DNA of 64,000 nt from Sorex araneus (Eukaryota; Chordata; Mammalia; Eulipotyphla; Soricidae). The notes beneath the pieces were generated by a model. That model was not told the DNA's origin. It ran no database searches and saw only the letters and a list, made by a program, of their open reading frames with translations. Positions 56,112 through 64,000 of this stretch are shown here, piece by piece. The position numbers and the translations under genes were made by a program. Within the stretch, counting starts at the first letter, position 1, and each line of letters starts with the position of its first letter. The stretch is from assembly GCF_027595985.1 (NCBI RefSeq), contig NC_073303.1, positions 378,254,034-378,318,033 on the forward strand. The letters run 5' to 3'.

Positions 56112-56737
56112 TTTTAAAAAATTTTTATTAGTGAATCACCGTGAGGTACAATTACAAACTTATGAACTTTTGCATTTCAGTCATACAGTGATCGTTTACC
56201 CATCCCTCCACCAAGTGCCCATTCTCCTCCACCAACATTCCCAGTATCCCTCCCACCACCCCCAGCCCATCCTCCACCACCCCACCCTGCCTCTGTGGCA
56301 GAGCATTCCCTTTTGTTCTCTCTCCTTTTGGGTGTTGTAGTTTGCAATAGAGGTATTAAGTGGCCATCATGTTTGGTCTATAGTCTACTTTCAGCACGCA
56401 TCTTTCAATCCAAATGGGTCCTCCCAACATCCTCTACTTGGTGTTCCCTTCTCTATCTCAGCTTCCTTTTCCCCCAGCATGTGAGGCCAGTTCCCAAGCT
56501 GTGGGACAGACCTCCTGGTCCTTATCTCTACTATTCTTGTGTGTTAGTCTCCCACTCTGTTACTTTATGTTCCACAGATGAGTGTGATCTTCCTATATCT
56601 GTCTCTGTCTCTCTCTTTCTGACTCACTTCACTTAACATGATACTTTCCATGTTGATCCACTTGTATGCAAATTTCATGACTTCATGTTTTCTAACAGCT
56701 GCATAGTATTCCATTGTATAGATGTACCATTGTTTAA
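56112..56737 (-). mobile_element. L1 3' end, antisense, with ORF2 C-terminus
   Basis: Minus-strand L1 with A-rich tail at 56112-56126, 3' UTR (CACCAAGTGCCCATTCTCCT, TGTTGTAGTTTGCAATAGAG on +) and the ORF2 C-terminus up to TAGATGTACCATTG. GAGAATTCTT at 56102-56111 and 56925-56934 flanks this L1 together with the adjacent SINE, so it is the L1 TSD. Confidence 0.9.
56573..56737 (-). pseudogene. L1 ORF2 C-terminal remnant
   Basis: Minus-strand translation gives YTMEYYAAVRKHEVMKFAY then WINMESIMLSEVSQKERDR and ends in ITLICGT. It parallels the remnant at 11640-11780 almost residue for residue, so both belong to closely related L1 subfamilies. Only the distal end is present. Confidence 0.85.
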
Positions 56738-56745
56738 ATGAGAAA

Positions 56746-56920
56746 TTTTTTTTTTTTTTTGCTTTTTGGGTCACACCTGGCGATGCACAGGGGTTACTCC
56801 TGGCTCTTAACTCAAGGAATTACCCCTGTCTGTGCTCAAGGGACCATATGGAATGCTGGGAATTGAACCTGGGTCATGCAAGGCAAACGCCCTACCCGCT
56901 GTGCTATAGCTCCAGCCCCG
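56746..56920 (-). mobile_element. SOR-type SINE, antisense, nested at L1 edge
   Basis: Poly-T of 14 at 56746-56759, then GCTTTTTGGGTCACACCTGG, CGATGCACAGGGGTTACTCC, GAATTGAACCTGGGTC (B box) and GTGCTATAGCTCCAGCCCC. ATGAGAA on both sides (56738-56744 and 56923-56929) is a short TSD overlapping the L1 right-hand TSD, indicating insertion at the L1 boundary. The head has a small deletion of CACGTG between GGTC and ATGCAAGG. Confidence 0.92.
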
Positions 56921-56934
56921 AGATGAGAATTCTT

Positions 56935-57344
56935 GCTGTGGTCCAAAAGGATCCGTGACTTGCAGGGAGGGAAGAATAATACTCTAACCTCTTTGTTCTT
57001 GAATTCTTCTCTAGTCTTCTATTGCCCAAACTCAGCTGAATGCCATAAAAATATTTGGATAATATAAACATAGACAACATCCATCGCAAGTCTTTGTGCA
57101 GCTGAGAAGCCTGAGCAACAAATCTGAAAGAAAAGAAAAATAACGTGTTGGCAAACAGTTTAAGCTGCCCACCTAAATCTCTACAGCCAGTGACTGCTTA
57201 TGAACCATGCTGTGATAGGGAATGTTTTCCTAATTTGATGCATGACAGATTTCTCAATATTCATATTTCTTAAAGATGACTATGAAATGAAAGGAAAGAA
57301 TCCTCACTTCTGATTATCTGCAAAAGAAATTAAATATAGTAAAG
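56935..57344. other. No recognised feature
   Basis: Nothing identified. Confidence 0.5.
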
Positions 57345-57890
57345 ATATACCTGTATTCCAATATTCATTGCAGACTTTCATAATATGCCCAGATATGGAT
57401 GCAACCTGTAGGTCTTCAAGTGATGAGCAGATAAGGAAGGTCTGACGTTAACATAGAACATGAGTATGTCAGATATCTAGATTTTTCTTTTTATTTCTCT
57501 GTCTGTATTACATACACAGATACCCCCACAAGCATGTATCTGTGTGTGCATGAGGAACATTATTTAGTCATGAGAATAAAAGAATCACTGTACAATATGT
57601 AAAGTGGGATATGAAAAAGAGGAGATAGGAATACTATATGATAATGCTTATATGGGGAGTCTAAAAGTTTAACTTGTAGAGGTAAGAGTAGAATGTTTCT
57701 CTGGAACAACTGTGAGTTGAAGACAGAAATTGGGAAGATGGTGATTAAAGAGTAAAAACCTTCTATTATGAGTAAGTTTGGGAATCTTCTGTGTAGCCTT
57801 GTGAATATAGCTACCAACACTGCATATACAAGTGAAATTTTTTGAACTGTAGATCTTAAATGGTCTCACTACTCCAACAAATTAAAAAAA
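57345..57890 (+). mobile_element. Older L1 3' end
   Basis: CCAATATTCATTGCAGACTT, ATATGCCCAGATATGGATGC, AACCTGTAGGTCTTCAAGTG and ATGAGCAGATAAGG correspond to decayed ORF2 C-terminal sequence. The 3' UTR runs to the A-run at 57886. Diverged with an insertion of unrelated sequence near 57480-57540. Confidence 0.65.
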
Positions 57891-58182
57891 ACAAAAATCA
57901 TACAAGATGCTAAAGCTAACACTATGTGGTGAAATATTGCAATATATAAATTTACAAATCAATATATTATTTAAACATATCATTTAAACATTCTCAATTT
58001 TATTTATATACTATATTTCAATAAAATTAAGGAAAAGCCCTTATCCTTTTCCATAAAAATTTTTTGTGATGATAGTTACAACTCTGAATTTCAGATGGGG
58101 ACAAAAATATAACAGAAGTGCATTTTTTATTGTTTTTATTCCATTTATACTCCTCAGTTGCCATCAGTCAAAAGAACAACTA
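57891..58182. other. No recognised feature
   Basis: AT-rich, nothing identified. Confidence 0.5.
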
Positions 58183-58416
58183 TAGCACTGTTGTTCATCG
58201 ATTTGCTCGAGTGGGCACCAGTAATGTCTCCATTGTGAGACTTGTTGTTACTGTTTTTGGCACATCGAATACGCCACAGGTAGCTTGCCAGGCTCTGCCA
58301 TTCAGGCAAGATACTCTCAGTAGCTTGCTGGGCTCTCCGAAAGGGATGGAGGAATCAAACCCAGGTGTGCCTCATGCAAGGCAAACACCCTACCCACTTT
58401 GCTATTGCTCCAGTCC
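58183..58416 (-). mobile_element. RTE-tailed SINE, antisense
   Basis: CACTGTTGTTCATCGATTTG (tail shortened by loss of GTCCC), GCACATCGAATACGCC hairpin with one mispair, GGTAGCTTGCCAGGCTCTGC, AATCAAACCCAGG and ACTTTGCTATTGCTCCAGTC. Confidence 0.94.
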
Positions 58417-59349
58417 AAAAGTATAACGAAAATTTTCAAAAGAAATTAAGAAAATTAGAATTAGAAAAGAATATTCCTTTGAGTTGTATGTGCATCTATG
58501 AGTTCTTTGAGTTTTTAAGTATTACCTAAACCATCGACATACACCAAAAGTTGAATACTTGAAATGGATCATTTCTCAACTTTTATTGGAGAATTAAACT
58601 GAATTTCTCATAAAGAAGTTCTATACTCATTTTTTATATTCTGAAGATTTACATTCCCTGGAAAGGTCTGAGACATTTCTAAATTATATCCTCTGCAAAA
58701 TTAGCAACAGGTGTCCTGGACATGGAAATCGCTTCTTATTCTCCCCTTCACTCAGCCACGCGCTAGCCCAGACATAAGCCATTATGAAATCTGCCCAAGA
58801 GAGATGCGAGTCTGAAACATCAAAAACCCTGTTTGATGTAGAAAATACTTGTGTAGCATGACGCGTACCATGTTTAATTGCCTGAAGGAATGAAAGGAAA
58901 GCAAAGACTAAGCAGAATGACTTAAAAACACTCCTCAGCTCATTAAGGGGATGTTGGATTGCAATTTCTTCTTTTGCTCTTTCAAAGACAGATGGCACGC
59001 TGAAGTGTTCAGAATATGTAAGATCTGCAGCGAACTGGGAAACAGACACGGAGCTCGCAGCTAACAATGAAAGTGTTTATGAGGAGGTTTGGCCCCAGGT
59101 AAAATCAACATAGCAAAGTTTGGGTTTGATTTCTTTACTGTTTTCTGAATTGCATCTTTTCAGCATTGAGTCTCCAGCTGTTCATTCTTTCTCGGCTTGC
59201 ACAGATTTCCAAGTCCCGCTGTTGTCTATCAAAATACCCCTAACCATAACCCCCTGCAAAATACATGCACCCACACCTAATTCATATTGGGTACTATAAA
59301 TGCTGTAGTCCCTGACTTGAAGGATTTTTTAGTAGGAAGTGAAGTCTGT
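58417..59349. other. No recognised feature
   Basis: Contains a 127-codon minus-strand open stretch (58684-59067) of unrecognised sequence in otherwise unique-looking DNA. No splice or promoter evidence. Confidence 0.45.
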
Positions 59350-59573
59350 AACACTGTCGTCCCATTGTTCATCAATTTGCTCAAGCGGGCACCAGTAACA
59401 TCTCCATTGTGAGACTTGTTGTTACTGTTTTTGGTGTATTGAATGTTCCACGGGTAGCTTGCCAGGCTCTGCTGTGTGGGCAAGATACTCTCAGTAGCTT
59501 GCCAGGCTCTCCGAGAGAGAGAGAGACGAAGGAATCGAACCCGGGTCAGCCACGTGCAAGGCAAACTCCAGCA
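59350..59573 (-). mobile_element. RTE-tailed SINE, antisense, head partly deleted
   Basis: CACTGTCGTCCCATTGTTCA tail, body with a local (GA)n expansion at about 59514-59525, GAATCGAACCCGGGTC B box. The distal tRNA head after AGGCAAAC is missing. Confidence 0.92.
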
Positions 59574-59890
59574 AAACTTCAATGTGGTAAGAGATGCAAA
59601 AGTTGTGTACTGTGAATTCTGAGAGGACAGAAGAGAAGAAATGCCTGACATGTGGAAATAGTCTTGAAAAATAAATAGTGCCATCAACACTGCCGTATTT
59701 CAAGGAATCTAATACTGTTAAGTTCGTTTCAGATACGTGATCATTTATTCGTCAAGTCCAGTCAGTAGATACTGATAAATTTATTTTACATAAGAAGAGA
59801 TACAAATAACTCATTTAGCATCCAACTAAAGTCACGAAAGGAAGGTTTAGAGTGGAGTCACTGTGCTGAAGTAGTCTTCCTGGGAATGAC
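59574..59890. other. No recognised feature
   Basis: Nothing identified. Confidence 0.5.
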
Positions 59891-59982
59891 AAAAGGGAAT
59901 ATGATAGCAAATAGTTCCAAAAGGAAATATGATAGCAAATAGTTCCAAAAGGGAATGTGATAGCAAATAGTTCCAAAAGGAG
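59891..59982. repeat. 28-bp minisatellite, 3.3 copies
   Basis: Three copies of a 28-bp unit beginning AAAAGGGAATATGATAGC (59891, 59919, 59947) plus a partial fourth. Units differ at two positions only, so the array is young. Confidence 0.97.
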
Positions 59983-60124
59983 ATTTTTGTCTGCTCCCTA
60001 GATTCTGACCTAAGTCATGAATCAAGAGAAATCAATTTGGATCGAGAGTTTCACTGTATTTTTCAGTAGGGTCTAAGTTGCATGTTAGTACAACTACTCC
60101 CAGATCTTGTCAAGAATGGAAAAT
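59983..60124. other. No recognised feature
   Basis: Nothing identified. Confidence 0.5.
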
Positions 60125-60292
60125 AGGAGGCCTGAGAGGTAGTAAGGCAGGTAGGGCTCTTTCTCTGCGCACTGTTGACCTGGGTTTGATTCCCTGTGCT
60201 TCAGCAGGAGTGTTACCTGAGTGCAGAGCCAGGAGTACACCCCGAACACCAGCAGAATGTGGCCCCCAAACAGAAACAGAACAAAAGAATAA
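60125..60292 (+). mobile_element. Old SOR-type SINE
   Basis: GGCCTGAGAGGTAGTAAGGC, CCTGGGTTTGATTCCC (B box), GAGTGCAGAGCCAGGAGTAC and GTGGCCCCCAAACAG, then A-rich. Confidence 0.85.
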
Positions 60293-60689
60293 AGAGCAGG
60301 AATCACCTTCTACTTTAGCAGCCTCTGAAATTTAGGGACCTCCTCATGTCTTATTCCATGAAACTTCGTCCTTGAACTCTTAGGATACTTATTGGATCTC
60401 CTAGGTATTAAATGCAAAAGTCACTCCATGATGAAACAAGTACATTAATGTGTGAAAATTTATGCCCACTGATTATTGTCTCTACCTCTTCCCTCAGATG
60501 TACATGGGAACAGCAAATACCTAAAGACAAACTTTGCCAGTTTTACTAACCAGTAAAAATGACTTTGGTAACAGAAATTAAAGATCAATTTAGAACAAGA
60601 GCAATTTTAACATGAAAAGTTTCAGTGAAAATATGAAAATATTGGAGACAGCTGACATCAGTTGTTGACCTTGATGCACATATTCGTGG
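60293..60689. other. No recognised feature
   Basis: Nothing identified. Confidence 0.5.
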
Positions 60690-61170
60690 CTTTGTCTTTA
60701 TTAACCCAGAGATTAGTTTCCCTGGGATTACAAGGTGCCACACACCAGATCACTTAAAACATAAATTTATTTTCCATAACTCATGTTTAGAAGTCCAAAA
60801 TCTAAAACTATGTTCTCCCCAAGTTTCTAGGGAGAAGCCCCTTGCCTCTTTCAAACCTGGGGGTCCCAATCTTCCTAGATCTTCCAAATCCTGGAATTCC
60901 CTGCACCCTGGGTCTTCCAGATCCTGGGGTTCCCTGCCGCCCTAGCTCTTCTTGACTTATAGATGTGCCATGCCATCTCTCCCTCAGCTGTCACAAGCGT
61001 TCCTGTGCATCCTTATCTTTTTTTGTCCTCTCTTTACAAGGACATCAGTCATCTCGGATCAGGGACTCAGCCTGATCCAATATGACCTGATCTGAATTAG
61101 CTACACTATAATCATTTTATTTCTAAATGAATCACATTCTGGATATGAGGGTGTAGGACTCCAGCATTCA
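60690..61170 (-). mobile_element. MaLR-type LTR, antisense
   Basis: On the minus strand it reads from the LTR upstream region (TTCATTTAGAAATAAAATGA, GACTGATGTCCTTGTAAAGA, GGATGCACAGGAACGC) to the terminal AATAAATTTATG and AGGGAAACTAATCTCTG. The order fits an MLT1/MST-type MaLR LTR of normal length (~480 bp). A ~31-bp CTTCC..TCCTGG..TTCCCTGC unit is tandemly duplicated at about 60879-60940. Confidence 0.65.
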
Positions 61171-61831
61171 TTTTCATTAAATCAGTGTGTATTGACGGAG
61201 TCAATGTGTTAATCCATTGTCATCATCATCCTTGAGAAAGTGTTCTGCTTCTCCTGTATACATTCCAAATAAAAATTCAAAGCTCCAGCTCATGTGGCGT
61301 AATAATTACAACAACAAATATTTATTTTAAGTCACAGAAAAATGGATTCAAATAAGTAGGTGTAAGTTGTTTGGATCTTTTTTAAAGCATCTACATTTTG
61401 AAAGAATTTATAATTTTTGTAAATTGCAAAATATCTGTTGTACGAGTGTCAAGTGTGTACCAATTTACATATGAAATTTGAAAACTTTTCAAAATGTTTC
61501 AAAGGTAAAATGATGAAGGGTGGATACCATAACAAAATACCCCTCTGCTATATTAATACCTAAATTATACCTACTTAGTATGATTTCTATTCTAAAGAGT
61601 TTTAGCTAGGTAGACTTATAAAACTATTGATGTATTTGTTCTTGTATTTATTTGCAGGTGTACGAGAATATGTATTGTTACTAAAAGGTATCATATCTTT
61701 TTATTTTTTATAATTGTTGTGTATAAACAAACATCAAGTAAAAGCTATGCTTTGGAAAAAATTTCACTTTCAATTTTTTTTATAGAGCATTAGTTCTCTC
61801 TATTCTATATTCTTTGGTCAAATGCAACATA
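61171..61831. other. No recognised feature
   Basis: AT-rich, nothing identified. Confidence 0.5.
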
Positions 61832-62283
61832 TCTTGTATCACTTGTATCACTTGTCATCCCTTTGATCTTCGATTTGCTTGAGCGGGCACCAGTAACGTC
61901 GCCATTTGTCCCTGTCACATGCTAGTGTAGCCCAATGATACCTGCTCGCTCCAGCAACAGGAAGAGCCTGAAACCGTTCATTCAGTGTTTTGACAAAGAA
62001 GTCTGACCATCTAGTTGGTGGGCGGCCACGCGGTCTTTTGACGTCCCTTGGAATCCAGTCAGTAACAGCTCTAGTCCAGAGGTCATCTCTGAATCAAATT
62101 TCATGTCCGGCCCATCTGATTTTTGATGTCTTGGTGAGCAAGACAGCATCCCTGATTCTCGACTGGCGATGGAGGTCAGAACACCGGATTCCTTCTCTCA
62201 CCTGAGTGAGACATGATACACCTAGCATAGCTCTTTCGATTCTTCTTTGGGATACCTGAATAGCGTTCTCATCGTGTTTGACT
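61832..62283 (-). mobile_element. RTE-type LINE, 5'-truncated 3' end, antisense
   Basis: Two terminal TTGTATCAC units at 61834-61856 lead into the 3' tail CCTTTGATCTTCGATTTGCT and then the C-terminal coding remnant on the minus strand, ending near GTTCTCATCGTGTTTGAC. This is the same truncation zone (DENAI region) crossed by the other copies. No TSD identified. Confidence 0.92.
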
Positions 62284-62867
62284 GGGTATGTGTATAAGAT
62301 TTATTTATTTTTGTAAATTATGACACTAATACATCTTTTGCAGCACTAACATGGGTGACTCAATAAAAAGATTTTCTGGCCTTCCACCTAGATGTGATCC
62401 GAGAGGTCCCATACGAGCAGCCCCTCAGTTACGGAACGCCCATGATCCCGAAGGCCAACTAACTACTTTCAGCACCAGCAGCTTCTTGCAGAAATGCCTC
62501 TAGGCTGTGAACTAAGCTATGGCCCCATGCCGCCTTGGGAGGGGAAGGGTTTTTCTCTCTCAGCTTTTCCTTTCCCCAGCAGCGGTGTGGCGACCGCCAT
62601 CTTATAAGGCCCACTAAACAGAGGTATGAGCTTGCAATGATGGGAATTCTGGCAGAAATTTCTCTGGACTTAGTTACTAAAATACCAGAAATCCCAAACC
62701 ACGCGACCTCATATGCTCTCCATTCTCAGCAATGGAAAACAAATGATCAAATGCTGCCTTTTCGGCAGGTTTGATTGTTGGGGGAAAAGTCCAAATAATA
62801 ATAATGAGTTTCCTGTTGAAATGTTGAATGTAATCAAAGTAAAGAGAAAGTAAAGTGAAAATTATCA
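62284..62867. other. No recognised feature
   Basis: A short, more GC-rich segment at 62390-62620 gives a 79-codon + frame without recognisable similarity. Confidence 0.45.
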
Positions 62868-63037
62868 GCTACACAGGCGGGGGTGGGGGAGAGGCGTGAC
62901 AGGAGGTATATTGGGGTTCTTAGTGGTGGATCATGTGCACTGGTGAAGGGATGGGTATGATCATGGTATGACTGAGACTTAAGCCTGAAAGCTTTGTAAA
63001 TTTTTACATGGTGATTTGATAAAAATTAAAAAAAATT
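62868..63037 (+). mobile_element. L1 3' UTR end
   Basis: ATGTGCACTGGTGAAGGGAT, GGTATGACTGAGACTTAAGC, GAAAGCTTTGTAAATTTTTA and GTGATTTGATAAAAATTAAA are the terminal L1 3' UTR in diverged form. Confidence 0.82.
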
Positions 63038-63944
63038 CTGGCTCTTATATTAAATGACTCCTTGAGAGGATTGTAATCCAGGGACAAAAAGTACTCTATT
63101 CTCCCACCTTCCATTAATTAAAACAGAAAACTATTAAAAGATCAGAGTCCAGCTCTAGCATTAAAATGTTATGACCCCGACTGAATCACTGAAACTAATA
63201 CTATAAGTGTGGTGAAGTCAGAGATGGAAAGTGCTGCAAAAGCAAATAAAAGCAAAAACACTCACTCCAGTGTCTGAGCTCTAAAAGACGAAGCCCAGTG
63301 AAAGTCATGGAGGCCCCGAGTCCTTGAGAGCGAGAAGCTGCTGAGAGGGTGATGTTCAGTAGGCGGCTTTGCTTCATTACTGAGTGGACAGTGATGTGAT
63401 TGCTAAATGAAGAAGCCTCAGCTACAATGCCTTCTCAAGTTTAACAACTTCTCTCCCTACTGGGAAGTATTCAATTCCTACGTGCCCATCTGCCCCCAGA
63501 TAAACAATATTGGCAGTTGTATATTCTCCATATGCATGTTTATGAAATTATTTTAGTCATGGCTTAATGATTTAGCAAGCTAAGTCCTTAGAAATCTGGT
63601 TAATGGATTTTAATGGATTTTTTTTCCTCCATAACAGTTACCTCATAACTGCCCCTTCATAGGATCACAATCTTTCCAGATCTCAATAAATCTCTAATTT
63701 ATTGAACTGAAATATATTTACATCTTCATTATACTATCTAACCCAGAAGTTAACTATTAACACAAACGTTAAAATTTAGAGAGACTATAAAAAGAAAAAT
63801 GACTTTCCTCATGACTTGAGCAAGCTTGAGTTTAACCTTGATGCTGAACTTTGAGAGAGAAACTGTATCCTGTCATTTCACACTATCAGAAACAGATATC
63901 TGTAGTATTTGTGAGGAATCACACGTGGTTAAAAAATGTTTTCA
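63038..63944. other. No recognised feature
   Basis: AT-rich, nothing identified. Confidence 0.5.
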
Positions 63945-63945
63945 G

Positions 63946-64000
63946 GGACAGCGAGATAGCTCAATGGGCAGAGCACAGGATTCTCGCCAGGGACACTTGG
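63946..64000 (+). mobile_element. Possible SINE head cut by window end
   Basis: GGGACAGCGAGATAGCTCAA then TGGGCAGAGCAC resembles the A-box half of a tRNA-derived SINE head. The element would continue beyond the window. Confidence 0.45.

Noticed and set aside
58684..59067. 127-codon minus-strand gene
   Set aside because: No recognisable domain, start context, splice signals or regulatory elements. A frame of this length is expected by chance in 64 kb.

Overview
This window looks like mammalian, almost certainly shrew (Soricidae), nuclear DNA. The main evidence is the abundant tRNA-derived SINE with an ATAGCACAGCGGGTAGGGC-type A box, a GGTTCGAATCC-type B box and a poly-A tail after GTGTGACCCAAAAAGC, which I recognise as the shrew SOR SINE. 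Its copies sit beside L1 3' ends and very long purine tetranucleotide arrays. I cannot choose between Sorex and another shrew genus. I see no intact protein-coding gene, rRNA or functional tRNA. The window reads as intergenic or deep-intronic DNA, a large part of it transposable-element debris. The long reading frames are antisense or simple-repeat artefacts, or decayed retrotransposon ORFs.

The most informative content is a retrotransposon community built around one RTE-type LINE that lacks poly-A and ends in short tandem repeats. Six copies were found: 2306-2589 (+), 4505-7256 (mostly -), 21183-22121 (mixed), 23462-24153 (+), about 51885-52439 (+) and 61832-62283 (-). The copy at 4505-7256 keeps most of a decayed reverse transcriptase and the start of an APE-type endonuclease. 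Two copies are internally inverted yet bounded by target-site duplications (TSDs), which is the signature of twin priming. Both copies that cover the RT core carry the same two in-frame stop codons.

Two non-autonomous families are assembled from the two ends of this LINE. The first is an RTE-tailed SINE: a SOR-like tRNA head, a body matching the LINE 5' region, and the LINE 3' tail ending in (GTGACA)n. There are about 13 copies, the clearest at 14545-14792 with a 13-bp TSD. The second is a headless element of up to about 660 bp: a longer LINE 5' region joined to the LINE 3' tail ending in (GAT)n. It occurs at 26015-26675, 31454-31813 and about 54860-55370. The arrangement parallels BovB, Bov-A and Bov-tA of ruminants, but is built on shrew components.

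Layout: 0-4.5 kb has a SINE chimera, an old MaLR LTR and an RTE tail. 4.5-7.3 kb holds the twin-primed RTE. 7.3-17.2 kb has purine arrays, L1 3' ends and SINEs. 17-24.9 kb has SINEs, the second twin-primed RTE, and an RTE inserted next to an LTR-like region. 25-34.9 kb has both headless elements, a GC-rich unrecognised block (28.8-30.4 kb) and a four-SINE cluster. 35-45 kb has L1 ends, an ancient MIR, L2 and MaLR, and a GC-rich L1 3' UTR. 45-64 kb has scattered L1, SINE, RTE and MaLR pieces and a 28-bp minisatellite. Stretches in which nothing was recognised are listed explicitly.
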